DNA of 24,050 nucleotides from Coemansia sp. RSA 922 (Eukaryota > Kickxellomycota > Kickxellomycetes > Kickxellales > Kickxellaceae), in NCBI GenBank assembly GCA_027577415.1, contig JANBQS010000261.1, forward strand, positions 1 to 24,050, read 5' to 3'. The notes under the pieces were generated by a model that did not search any database, was not told the origin of the DNA, and worked only from the letters and a program-made list of their open reading frames with translations. The position numbers and the translations under genes were made by a program. Shown here piece after piece: positions 1 to 11,800 of the stretch; within the stretch, counting starts at the first letter, position 1, and every line of letters begins with the position of its first letter.

Positions 1-317
1 TCGCGGGCGATGGCTGGCTGATAGCGGCAACTCCCCTCTCTCCCCCCATGTGTTTCAGGGACAAGCAGCGGGCAAAGGGCGCGAGTGGCGGGCAATATTC
101 GCACAGTCACAAAGATTCTTTCTCCCTCACACGAGGCTTTGCCATGACGCACAGACTTTCCATTCGGCGGGTATAAAAGCTCCAGCGCCTCGGCCAGCAT
201 ATGAACGGTATAGACATAGGCCCGAGAGATTCTGCACATTTCATACTATACATTTACGTCCCCCCTTTCTCTCTCTAGCTCCAACTCACGCTCCGAGCAC
301 TCCATTAAAATTTACAC
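1..317 (+). promoter_or_regulatory. Upstream region of the ammonium transporter gene
   Basis: No gene is supported here; the long frame that crosses it runs into the transporter in another frame and has no recognisable protein. It holds a TATAAAAG box at 172-179, about 140 bases before the transporter ATG, followed by a pyrimidine-rich leader around 255-290. A GATA tetramer at 20-23 could be a nitrogen-regulation site, as GATA factors control fungal ammonium transporters, but one 4-base match is expected by chance. Confidence 0.5.
172..179 (+). promoter_or_regulatory. TATA box of the ammonium transporter gene
   Basis: TATAAAAG lies 138 bases before the ATG at 318, a usual distance for a fungal promoter with a short leader. 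The match is seen directly; its use is inferred from position. Confidence 0.5.
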
Positions 318-1784
318 ATGTCAAGTCCTGCTCGCGTCGACAACCTCGACATGGGGGCGACGGTGTGGATGATTGCGTCGACGGCGCTGGTGTTTCTGAT
401 GATCCCGGGACTGGGATACTTTTACAGCGGCATGGTTCGCAGCAAGAACGCGCTGTCGCTGGTGTTCTTGTGCATGATGGCGCTTGCAGTGGTAACGGTG
501 CAATGGGTTGTTTGGGGATACTCGCTGGCGCTGTCGGAGACGTCAAACAACGGATTCATCGGCGACCTTGGGCACTGGCTATTTCTAGATGTTGACTACA
601 GACCGCACCCGAATGCGCCGACAGTGCCAGGCGTGGTGTTTGCGACCTACCAGTGCATGTTTGCCGCACTGACGCCGGGTCTGGCCATCGGCGGGGCGGC
701 TGAGCGGATCCGCGTGCTGCCGACAATCGTGTACACGTTCATCTGGACGACGGTGGTGTATGACCCGATTGCGTACTGGGTGTGGGCGCCAGGCGGATGG
801 CTGGCAAAGCTGGGAGTGCTGGACTTTGCGGGTGGGTGTGCAGTGGAAATTGCATCGGGCTTTGCGGCACTGGCGTTCTACGCAGTGCTGGGCAAGCGGC
901 GAGGGTTTGGCGAAGAGAAGTGGCAGCCGCACAACCACCTCAACATCATTCTAGGGTTTGCGTTCTTGTTCTTTGGCTGGTTTGGGTTTAACGCTGGCGG
1001 AGCGTCGCTGGTGTCAGGGCGGGCTGGCATTGCATTTATGACCACCAACATTGCTGGGGCGGTGGCGGGCATCGTGTGGGTGGCGCTGGCGTACTGGCAG
1101 CAGCGGCGGTTCTCCAGCTTCCACTTTTGCTCGGGCGCGGTGGCTGGAATGGTGTGCGTAACGCCCGCCGCCAGCCTGGTCAGCACGTGGGCGGCTTTCC
1201 CCATGGGCGCGGCGGCTGGTCTGTTTTGCTTCTGCGCTGTCGAGGTGAGTCTGCGCCTGGGCATCGACGACTGCATCGACGTCTTTGCCGTCCACGGTGT
1301 GGGAGGCGTGCTGGGCGTAATGCTCACCGGCGTGTTTGCCAACAAGCACGTCATTGGCCTCGACGGCGCTGTGTCCAAGGGCGGGCTTATCAACGGCCAT
1401 GCGCACCAGCTGCTCATCCAGCTCGCTGCCGCTGCTGCCAGCGCTGCTTGGTCCTTTGGCGTGTCGTACCTGGTTCTCCGAGCCATGGACTGCGTGCCCA
1501 TCTTCCGCTTCCGCGTCGACGCAGCTGCTGAGGACCACGGCCTAGACTTTACTGAGCTTGGAGAGGCCGGGTACAGCTTCGTCCGCGACTTAGCCCTGGC
1601 TCATGCACCCGCCTCGAGACCTCACTCGCTATCTAAACCGCTAATTACAGAAGCGCCAACACCTCCGCCAGGCACTACCGCCGCCATTGAGGCAATCATC
1701 ATCCAGCACCCACACGACTCGCGCCCTATGCTCAAGGGCTCGCCCTCATCGGGGACCGTGGCTGAACTGCCATCGCCAAAGTAA
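318..1784 (+). CDS. Ammonium transporter, Amt/Mep/Rh family, Mep1/3-like
   Basis: A 488-residue polytopic plasma-membrane protein that should import ammonium. The family hallmarks are in order: GYFYSGMVRSKN at 33-44 (TM1), GGAAER at 125-130, VVYDPIAYW at 146-154 with the conserved Asp149, AGGCAVEIASG at 171-181, GFNAGG at 223-228, and DVFAVHGVGG at 321-330. The second pore His of the twin-His pair is H326. The first is Glu177 instead, a replacement known from the fungal Mep1/Mep3 subfamily and not from Mep2. After the last membrane segment the conserved cytosolic stretch (LDFTELGEAGYSF, 409-421) is followed by a Pro/Ser-rich tail. No intron is needed. The ATG at 318 is chosen because it opens the protein directly before TM1 and follows a TATA box. 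The next gene starts 91 bases after the stop. Confidence 0.95.
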   Translation: MSSPARVDNLDMGATVWMIASTALVFLMIPGLGYFYSGMVRSKNALSLVFLCMMALAVVTVQWVVWGYSLALSETSNNGFIGDLGHWLFLDVDYRPHPNAPTVPGVVFATYQCMFAALTPGLAIGGAAERIRVLPTIVYTFIWTTVVYDPIAYWVWAPGGWLAKLGVLDFAGGCAVEIASGFAALAFYAVLGKRRGFGEEKWQPHNHLNIILGFAFLFFGWFGFNAGGASLVSGRAGIAFMTTNIAGAVAGIVWVALAYWQQRRFSSFHFCSGAVAGMVCVTPAASLVSTWAAFPMGAAAGLFCFCAVEVSLRLGIDDCIDVFAVHGVGGVLGVMLTGVFANKHVIGLDGAVSKGGLINGHAHQLLIQLAAAAASAAWSFGVSYLVLRAMDCVPIFRFRVDAAAEDHGLDFTELGEAGYSFVRDLALAHAPASRPHSLSKPLITEAPTPPPGTTAAIEAIIIQHPHDSRPMLKGSPSSGTVAELPSPK

Positions 1785-1875
1785 GACTAACAGTTTCGGT
1801 TTCTTTTGTACAGTTTACACTTTTTCGAATTCATTCACACTTTTCACACTTTTTTTCAATTCAATTATTTTTTGT

Positions 1876-2799
1876 ATGTCTGTTGGCAACGGACACTCCA
1901 CTCGTGCATCGCCGCCTGGCAGCGGTCATTTCGTGTCAATTCTCCGTCGTACAACTGGCGGCGTGCTGTTTTCTGACCCGGTCTATGTGGCTCCTGATCA
2001 GACGCTTCCTGACCTGCCCGATGGCTTGCAGTACATTGTCGTTCATCCGTCCGAGGTCCCTGCCAAGTCGCATACTTTAAATGAGCTCGTAAGCGCTAGT
2101 ACCAAACCCGCCTCGGGCGCTGCTACTCGTTCGCAGCTGCTCTCTTCGCCCGTACTGCCACAGGAGGAGGACTATGGCTGCTTCAGCAGCTTCTTACCCA
2201 CGAGAGACTCGTCTCTGTCCACGCTAGACGCTGCCGACTATGCTATGGTAAGCACGCGGCCCACAGACGCTGCCGCCGCGGCCACCGCGATCGCTATATC
2301 AGAAGAAACCAAAGAGTCTACGCGGCCAGAGGTGCTCGACGACATATCGACAGACCTGCTCCGCGAGTTGGGGCTGACACCAGCCGACTTGGGCCTTGAT
2401 GAACAGCCGCCACAGCCTACTGCTGGTGGTATAGAGACAGCCGAAGATATCCTGAGTGCCAACACTGCCCTCCTCGCCGAGCTGCTTGTCATGCAGGATG
2501 ACCGTGCACTGAGCGGCGACTATGGAAAGATCTCGGACAAGGAGCAGGCTGTCGCAGCCAAACTACAGGCAAACCTGGCCCGCGTTGCCGCCGCACACTC
2601 CCCTGCTCAGCTGCGTCCGCCAAGCGCAGAGATCCAGCGCGCGGCTTGCTTGATGCTGGCTAAGAGCTCCACGTCCTATGCTGGCACACTGCCGCCCCAG
2701 CGTCGCTATGCCTTTGTATCCAACGCGTCGTCCAGCACCACCTTCCCGTCCACAGCAACCATGGCGCCAATGCAGCGAGTGCCGCCGTCAAAGCCTTAG
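1876..2799 (+). CDS. Unrecognised acidic, Ser/Ala-rich protein (307 aa)
   Basis: I do not recognise the family. The frame is open further upstream (from 1687), but that part overlaps the transporter coding sequence in another frame; the ATG at 1876 follows a T/C-rich leader and is preferred. Two blocks look structured. An N-terminal one (about residues 18-75) contains PVYVAPDQTLPDLPDGLQY and a TLNELVS motif. A helical one (about 198-250) runs from ILSANTALLAELLVMQ through ISDKEQAVAAKL. The linkers are low-complexity, with an alanine run near residue 134. There is no signal peptide or membrane segment, so it is probably nuclear or cytosolic. GC content and codon use match the neighbours. It is convergent with PRP8, 66 bases away. 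A chromatin or transcription role is conceivable from the composition but unproven. Confidence 0.8.
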   Translation: MSVGNGHSTRASPPGSGHFVSILRRTTGGVLFSDPVYVAPDQTLPDLPDGLQYIVVHPSEVPAKSHTLNELVSASTKPASGAATRSQLLSSPVLPQEEDYGCFSSFLPTRDSSLSTLDAADYAMVSTRPTDAAAAATAIAISEETKESTRPEVLDDISTDLLRELGLTPADLGLDEQPPQPTAGGIETAEDILSANTALLAELLVMQDDRALSGDYGKISDKEQAVAAKLQANLARVAAAHSPAQLRPPSAEIQRAACLMLAKSSTSYAGTLPPQRRYAFVSNASSSTTFPSTATMAPMQRVPPSKP

Positions 2800-2819
2800 C
2801 AATTTGCATTGTAAACATG

Positions 2820-2829
2820 AAATATATTT
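2820..2829. terminator. AT-rich palindrome between convergent genes, probable shared 3' processing signal
   Basis: AAATATATTT is a perfect palindrome in the 66-base gap between the stop at 2799 (+) and the PRP8 stop at 2866-2868 (-). Fungal 3' ends use AT-rich efficiency elements of the TATATA type, and a palindrome could serve both strands. Use is inferred. Confidence 0.3.
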
Positions 2830-2865
2830 GAAACTGGAGTATTGCAAAATAATAGGAAATTGTCC

Positions 2866-5800
2866 TTAGGCGAGCTCATCCTCAACGTCGGCCTCGTCCG
2901 CAGCAGCAGCCGTCTCGAGCGCGCCAAAGGTCATAAAGTGGCTGGGGCGGTGCATGGCATCGTAAAAGTCGCGCGGCACGTCTAGCTGAAGGCCGTACGT
3001 CATGTCGGCGCGGTGCATGGAGCCCATAAAGTTGAAGTTCCACACGCCGTCGTCGTCGGGCACCATGAAGAAGCCCATGAAGCGGTCTGACAGCAGCATC
3101 TGCACGCGCTCGAAGCACGCTGGCGAGAATCCCTCGGGGCTGCTCGACGTCATGTCCATGTTCTCGCGGCCCCACTCGAAGCCCGCCGGAGTCAGCTTGT
3201 ACGCTGTCAGCGAGCACGAGCCTGGCGTGAACGCACACGTCATCACCACTGTGCGCTCGCCGTCCCACCGCGCCTTGGCCTTGTCCGCCGTGCGCGCGAG
3301 AATGCGTGAGTGGATGGTGACGTCCTGGGGCGACAGGTGCGAAAGCTCGTTGGGCATCGTGTGGATCCACCCCAGCGGCTCCAGATCGCGCAGATACTCG
3401 TGGCTGGGCATGCGGTCAGGCAGATGCACTTGCAGGTGCGTGGCCCACTGCGGCACCAGCACTATCGAGTGGACCTCCTTCACCTGGTCGTTGCCCGCTG
3501 GCGACACGCCGTAGAGGTAGCCGGCGACCTGCGTGCGGGGGTCGGCAATGGCAATGAACTGCTTGAGCAGGTTCTTGGGCAGCACGTACGTGTGGGCCGT
3601 GTCGCTGATGTCCTCGGAGGTCACGTACAAGTGCTTGGTGCGTAGCGGCAGGTTTTGCGCCGCAATCGCCCGCTGCCGCCACTCGGTCTTGGACTTGAAC
3701 GCCTGCGACTCGTAGTTGCTGGTCGTCGTCACCACGATCTCGTCGCCGTGCACGTTCTGAGTCTTGGTCGTAATGGCCGTCAGCTGCGTCTGCTCGCGCG
3801 CCTGCTTTTCGATCTCGGCGATCTGCTGCCGCTGCTGCGAGGGCGCCTGGATCTCCATTCCCAGGATCACGTCGCGGATCTCTGACGCCGTGAGCGACGC
3901 CACGTTGACGTTGTTCTTCTTGCCGTAGTCCGCCAAGATCAGGTCCTTGAGCTGGTTCTCCACCTTGATCCACTGCTCGTCGCTGAGCGTCGGCCACAAA
4001 TGATGCGGCTCCGTCTCCGTGGTCTTGTCTGGCCGCAGCACGATCTTGGCCCGCTCGTTGTTGATGTGCAGCGCGCGCAGGATCAACACCAGGCGCGAGA
4101 ACGCCGTGTACGGCGATACCGTCGCCAGCCAATTGTCGTAGCACGACCACATGCTCATCTTGGGCTCCGTCGCCTTGAGGATCATATCGCCAATCTTCTC
4201 AATCTTGAGCAGCGCCTGTAGCGGCAACTGCATCTCGCTGCCTCGGATAGTGATGTTGGGGAAGTCCAGCATCGTCACCTCCAGTGGATCCAGCATGCCC
4301 TTGCGCGACACAATGAGCTGGTTGGGCTGCTCCTCCACGGGCAGCGACCGTACTAGCGCCACTGTCTCCTCGGCCGTCTTCCACTTGGCGAGCTGGCCCA
4401 GTCGCTTCTGTCCGGCCCACACCGAGCTGTGGATAACCTTGATGAAGCACTGACCTGTACGTGGGTTCAAGATCGTCATTGCGCCGTTGATAGGCTTGGT
4501 GTTGCCCACCACAACTGGCCGCGACGCCGAAAGAACCTGGCCGCTGGCGTCAGTCTCATGAACTCGGCGCACCATGATGAACTGGCCCTTGGACGGCACA
4601 GACACACACCACACAGCGCCACTCTTTTGCGCCACGCCGCGGAAGTGCTTGCGCACGTTGAACATCGGCTCGACCTGCTGCAATTGCTCCGTAAAGTGAA
4701 CAGCCCATTGCTCTTGAGTCGACAACGGGTCGTTGCTTGGCTCTGGTCTAAACACAGCAGAGTACCCGGCATGGAGCAGCAGCCGCTGTAGCTCGTCACG
4801 GAAACGCATCGAATAGGTACGAATCGAGCCTGCCTCCATGCTGCTTTGGCAGCCACCGTTGGCCGTGTGCAGGCCGACGACAATAAGGCGCAGCTGGCGC
4901 ATATCCAAGCGCTTCCACACCCACTCCCAGAGCCATTCTCCGCATTTGTAATCGTAAGGGGACTCTGCTTTAAAGTACGCCAACCACCTTGCGTCCACAA
5001 TGTCATATAGGCGATAGGTGGAAAGTTCTGCACTTTCCGCAACATAGCTCATATGCACCCCGCTAGTTGCACCAGCTGCTGCGGACATTGGGAGTACGCG
5101 ATGGAGCTTCTCAAACAAAAAATCGAGGTAGTTGTCGATTGCCGGCCTCTTGGATGCCAACTGCACAGTGTCTGCGTCACGACCGAAAAGACACCCGGAT
5201 CCAAGCCAGTAACCGTACAGCTGCAAAAAGGCATCAACCTCGTCGTCAGTCTGCAAGCCCAGCGCGTCCATGAATGGCAGTCTGTCGGCACAATCCATCG
5301 TCGCTGCGCCTCCAGCAAAGCGGGCGATAAACTGGGCAGCTACCGACTCATCGCTGTTGCCCTTGTCTAATACCGATCCTGCCGTATGCACTTCAAACGG
5401 TGGCGGCATCGTATCATCGTTCGACACCCACTCGCGCTCACTGACTGTGGCGCCAACGCGCAGCAACATGCGATGGTTGGCAGTCGGCATAAGCGACACA
5501 TCGTTGGTGTCCTCGGGACGCTTTCCAGTCGATCCAGTCATCTCAACCAAGTCATGCGTGCCCTCGTCAACGGTGATATCGTCGACTGTGATCGGATGGT
5601 ACTCGAGCACTCCGTCGACATAGCACGCCATGTTCAGAGTAGCATGGCTCTGGAAGTGCGTTTGAACTTGAGCCAGGCTCCAGAAGCCAAACTCTGTCAG
5701 CAGCTGATGGTCCTCGACGGGGAAGCAGGTCAGGTTACCCTCAAACGTCTTTTGCACAGTGACGCGATACACATTGGTGTCGTCGACAAACCAGCAAGTT

Positions 5801-8800
5801 TGATGCGAGAACAGCTCTGCGTAGTTGGTGCTGTTGAGGTAGCTCTCGGTGGGCTCCGACGAAAAGAGCTGCAGCGCCTTGCGAATGCGCTCGCGGATGA
5901 CGTACAAGGCAGGGCTGGCCTTCATGATCTTGGCCATGGCTTGCTGCATCAGCGGCTTCATGCCAGGCACCCAGTTTCCGTATGCAGAGTACATGTTGTA
6001 CGCCAGATCCACGCCAACAATGATACCCGTTGGCGATGGATACAGGCTCATGCTGTCTGTCGTGTAGTCCAGGAACTTTGCACGCGCGTACCGCTCAATA
6101 TCGTGCGAGTCGTAGTCGCCCCAGCGCAGCTGCACGTCGATCCAGTACTTTTGCGTCGTGCCCGCATCCATGCGGTCGCTCGCGTCAGTCAATAGGCTGG
6201 GCGTCGATACTGGCCACTTGTACGAGGCAAAGCAAGTAATGTCGGCCGCCGAGCTGCTCATCTTGTATGACTTGCGCGGATGAATCGCCTCCTTCTGCAC
6301 GGTCTCGATCTGCAGGGGCTCCAGCTCGTTGTCGAGAACCTGGCACAGATCCAAGATCAGACTCTCGTGCGACTTTTGCCACGCATGGCTTCGGAACAAG
6401 CTCACATAGGAGATCTTCAGCGTTGGCAGCTTGCCGTGCATGAAAATACCCGTCAGATCCAGCTGCACTTGGAAGCCCACGTAGACGTTGGAGTTGTGTA
6501 CGACGGTGTTGTTGGCCAACACAAACAGCTGGTCCGACGAGTCTTCCAGCGTCAGTCCAACGTACTCGCCATGGCTCGATCCATATTTGGTCACCTCGAA
6601 TCTGTACTGGGCTGGGAAGCGGCGAACAACGGCAGGCGGCTTCAGGGATCCGTTATAGGCTACCCCGAGAGCAAGGACGTTGGTCATTGCGCTGCACGGC
6701 ATAAGCTTGGCTGCCAACTCTCCCTCGTCGATCAGGGAATCATACTGAATACCAAGCGACCTGGCTATGGCAAATAAACCAGGGACAAAGGCACCCGACA
6801 AACCGAAGAACGTCACGCCCGAATACTGATCTAGTTCCGCTTTATAGTCCGCGTAACGAGCCGGTTCAGAACTGGCTTTAAGATTGAGTTCAAAGATGGT
6901 CGCCGGCGCTGGGTCCACAATGTGTCTCTTAAAGCCAATCAGACCAGCCAGCAGGTGTTCACGGACCCGGAGGAGATCTGTCGCAAAGAACTCTGGTACC
7001 GACGATGCATCCGAAGTACCGAGTCCGAGTTTTAGAATCAGATCCCAGAACCTGTTAGAGTCCGTCCCGGGTACATCGTCGAGTATGTAAATAGGCTCGG
7101 CACCCTCAACATCGGGTCCGCCTGACTCTGGCTCCTCAGAGACACGAAGGCCGATATGCTCGCAGATCTGCAAGATATGCCTGACAATATCCAACTTGCC
7201 GTAAGGCAGGTAGAGTACTGGTGCCCTCGGGTCGCCGCAGTTGATCCAGAGTCCAACCAAAAAGGCAATTTCGTTCGAGGAGCTCAAAGGCAGGCCCACT
7301 GCAGTAACCAGTGGAGCAAACACGTTGTTCTCAATCAGAATTGGAGCCGCCAGTTGATACGTGCGATTACGGATAGAATCGCTTACTTGCCCGTAGAGGC
7401 GGGCATCCAGCTCCCAGGCGATAGGCGACATGTCCAAGCCTTTGATAAACCAATGTGCCGCCTCGTGAGCCAAACCCACCGAGCTGATGTCCTTCGAGAA
7501 GGGGAACTTCTTCCTCTCCCATACGACCAACTTTACTTCTTCGCCGCTAACAAGCGTCGTGAGTTTTAACGCCGTGTAATCGACGACTAGTGTTCCAAAC
7601 TCTTCGTCGTCATACATCACGTCACTGACAAACATGCGCGACACCAAGTGCAGGATGTGGTGCGAATTGCAAACGAACGATGCAAGTCCGATGTCACTAG
7701 ATCCAAGCGCCATGTCATCTTGGCGCCACTCCCGCACCTCATACATGGTATCCATACCCGAGTGGACCGATTCGACTAGTCGCTCCTTCGAGTCAGGGCC
7801 CAGCACATAGTCACCTGCGTAAATGTTCTTTATAGCGCGGACCGAACCATTGGCCATAAACACTTTAGTGTCCGGCTTGAAGCAGCGGTTAATCGTGGGC
7901 GACCACCACATGGTGAAGCGACGGTTGGGAATCTGGTTGAGACCCGAGCGCTGAGCATTGGTGAGCTGACGCTGACCCATGGCACCCGAGAACGACGTCG
8001 ACTGCTGCTGCCAGAACAGACCTTCCCAAGTCGGATAGTACGTGCCGCGGAAGAGCGAGTGCTCCAGAATACACTCAACACCGCCTAGCGCTTGGATCAT
8101 ATCCGTGCGGTAGTTGTTCAGCTGCCACAGCTTGCCGTCGTGCTTGGCGTGAGTCCACCAGAACGGGTTCGCCTTGGGGAGCTGATACTGCTTCCACTCT
8201 GTGCGAATACGCCAGCCCTTGTCGTAGGCCAGCGTGTGGCGATCCTTAGAGAACAGCGTGTTGATACGCGGAATACCACGGTCCCAAGAGTCCTCCAAGT
8301 CCTCGAGTGTCAACCGACGGTTCTGCGCATTGGCCTCTTGCCGCTTCAAGGCATACTCAGCCCACACGCGCTGCGAGTCGACAAACTCGCTCTCCCAAGG
8401 CAAAATGTACCGGAACAAGTTGGGGATCATCTGGCCGTCCTCATGAGACATGCCAGCGCGGAAATGCGAAATACCAGTGTCGGTCTGCTTGAACCACCGC
8501 AGATCGGACTGCGGGATAAGCACGTGGCCCATCGACAGCATGCCCAGACCGCCCAGCTCTTTGGGACAATTGGATCCAACCACAAAGTCGCCATGGCAGA
8601 ACAATGGCGACTGGCCCTCGGCGACCTGGAAGCCGTAGTACTCGCCCGTAGTCACAGGCAGCGTAGAAACCTCAAAGTGTCCGACATGCTGCGAGCTACT
8701 AGTGCTTTCACAGTCAGACAGCGAGCGGCCGCTGGAGCTATTGCCCGAGTAAACGGAGGTCACGCTGGGCATGGCGGCAAAGTCGCCACGAACCATGACA

Positions 8801-11800
8801 AAGCCATGCGTGGCGTTCTTTCTAGTGATCGTCTCCAGCCCAAGCGACCTTGCAACTTCGTAAGCTAGACGCAGCGACGACCCGTTGGCCAGTGGTTGCG
8901 CAATAATCATGCGCCCATCGCTGGCCATTTTTCCACACACATCAAGCATGCCAGCTAGCAAGGCAAACCGCGTCGCAGGTGATTCGGCAACTAGCAAGTC
9001 GCGCGCCTCGACAGATACTTCGCGCGTATCTGCAAGCCCAAGACCACTGAGCAGCGTGGCAAACGCGGAGGGCTGCTCAGAATTGTTATTGTTGGCAGTC
9101 GCAACGGTTTTGGACCAGTGGAGCACAACCGATTCAGCGATGTCAGAGCCCAGCGTACTACCACAGTTGTCAAATGCGTCGCTGCCACACAACCAGCATC
9201 CAAGCGCCCAGGCAAGCTGTTCAATGTCGACCAGCTGGCTCTCAGGGCTATCGGCAAGCAGCTTGAGTATGCCACGGTGATATCTGGCTGACACATTGGT
9301 ACCAATTCTTGGCACCCAGGTGCTGACCTTGCCACTGTAGGCCATCACACAAGGCACGGGAGTTTCGCCACGGGCGTCCATATACCTGACGTACTCCAGA
9401 TAGTCGTCCACGCCAACCGTCCAAGTAATATGGTCGCTCTTGGGGCTAGCGGCTTGTGCTGCTGCCCGGGCTTCATCCTTCGAGTTGAACACCAGATTGG
9501 ACGACGCAGCCGGCACGCAGCCATAGCACATCGAGCGACAAGGAGGAGGTAGGCTCTCAGGATAGCGGTTCGACATGACCCGGTACGCTGCCTTTTGCTT
9601 GTCGTGCCAGACGTACACACAGTCAGGCGATGCGCCAGCGCTAACAGCCAGCGCGCGCATCTTCTCTACGTGTGCAGTGGCCTCCCTCAGCGCCAGTGCC
9701 TTGCCATTCTCGGCCAAGCCAAAGAAGTTGGTGTTGTACTCAAAGACCTGCTTGGCCACATACGGACGCTCAAAGCCGAGCTCATCATCAAGTCTGAGAG
9801 TAACGAACTCGACGACGAACGACCCGACATCAGACCACTGCGACTGAGCCACGCGACAGGCCTTCTCGCGCATTTCGCACTTGGTCGACACGCGAATGAC
9901 CAGCCGATGCTTCTCGTTACAAAGGAACGAGTCGTTAAACAAGAGCTCATCGGCGTCTGTCACTCCTTGCGCAGATTCGATGCTGTCGCTAGAGATGCCT
10001 GAGCAAATGCTTTGCACCGAGATGCTGCTAGCCGTCCGCACGACTGGCGCATTGTAGTTCAGTGGGACGTGGTTATCGTCGCACTTGGTCTTTGGCTTGG
10101 CTAGCGACACGCTGTACAGTGGCGCTGACCCAGACATGGTGTGAGCAACGTCGCGAGGCAGTCCATCTGCGCCGAGAACTTGGTCGCCAACAGAAATGTC
10201 CTCAATGGCCTTGGTCGACCCATCGGCCATGCGCACGCGGAAGCCAGCGCCATAGCAGTAGAAAATGACGGGTGGCATGCGGTTGCTGTCCTTGGAGTTC
10301 AGGCCCAGCATGATGCGCGCCTGGATCTTGGTCTCTGCCTTGACCAGCAAATCGAGCATCTCTCGCGTATGCACTACGGCCTCGCGATAGTACGTCATCA
10401 AGCCAATCAGTGCCGTGTTGAACTTGTTGGCGATCTTGGTAAACGTCGTGCTACCCGATGACATGAGGATCTGGCGGATTCGGTTGTTGAACCGCTGAAT
10501 CGACGCGTCGTCAACACGCAAGAAGGCAGTTGCCGTGCGTTCCTTGCTGCGATCGTCAATAAGCGCCCACGAGCCGTCCTGTGCAGCTGAACCCTCGGTC
10601 AGTTGGCGGCACTTTGGCAGAATACGCACCTCAAAGCCAGCCATGTCAAAGAGCAAGTTGGGATTGTCGCGCGAGTACACGCTGACAAAGCTCGCCTCGT
10701 CGTCCCACTCAATCGTCGTCAGCGAGCGCGGCAGGCGGTTCTTGATATCCCAAAATACAGCACGGCCAAGGTTGACGTCGTGCTTCATTAGTCGCATGCG
10801 GCTGTCGCGAGGCCAGCAGCGCTTGTTGTTGTAGCCAACAACGTTCTCGTTATTCGGATCGGGGTTCTCTGTCAAGAAGCGCTGGATGAGCTCGCGCGAG
10901 TCATCTTGGTCGTCAAAGCGCAGCAGCATATAGACACGGTCAATGTACCGCATGTACATGCGGATCGGGTGTCTGCGCTCCGTCTCGACGTCCTTGAACT
11001 GCAAAAAGTCATTAGGCATGGTTGGCGCGCCAGCAATCTCGCTGGCACGCTGCAAGCCGAGGATCAGAATATCGATAATCATGCCGTAGTACTGGAAGAT
11101 GAATGGTGCAAACTGTAGACCGCGGATCAGACCGTACGAGTTGACGTGGTTCATGTCCTTGAAGCTGATGACCACGTTGTTCTTGGCAGTCATGTAGTCA
11201 GCCAAGTTGTGGTCCAGAATCAAGCGCAACAGCCGGTTGAGCAGAGTAAGGTCGATCTTCTCAAACACGCGCGAAAGCTTGGCTTCCAGCATGACTGTGC
11301 ACTCGCCATTAGCCGTGCTCCAGGCTCCGTCAAGGTTGTTAACGCCCTGGCACCACTTGTAGACCAGCAATGGGGATGGCTCAGAGTCGGCTGGCTTGAC
11401 CCACGGTGCCCACAGCCGGCGCTTGTCGGCCTCGTACCACAGATACTGGTCCAGGTACGCATCGGTGATCTTCTCGAGCGGCTCAATGTCAAACACGGGG
11501 ATCAGGTGCGAGTACATGTCCATAAACTCGATGCCGACCTCTTTGAACGCACGCTGCGTGAGCAACAGACGCTTGATGCGAGCAAGAGCACTGTGAGGCT
11601 CATCGAACGCCTGCTCAATGAGGCCCAACTCTTCGCGCTGCGACGAATTCAAGTGGCCCTGGACCGAGTACGACTCGCGCAGGCGTTCCAGTGCCAAGAT
11701 AAGCAGCTTGGGGTCGTGCTTGTACGACAGAGGCGGGAATGGGATAGGCGAGAAGCGGCGCGACTCGAGCCAGTGTACGGCCGTTACGTAAATAGTGACG

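Noticed and set aside
50..595. 181-codon + frame overlapping the transporter start
   Set aside because: It runs through the promoter, TATA box and transporter coding sequence out of frame, with low-complexity content.
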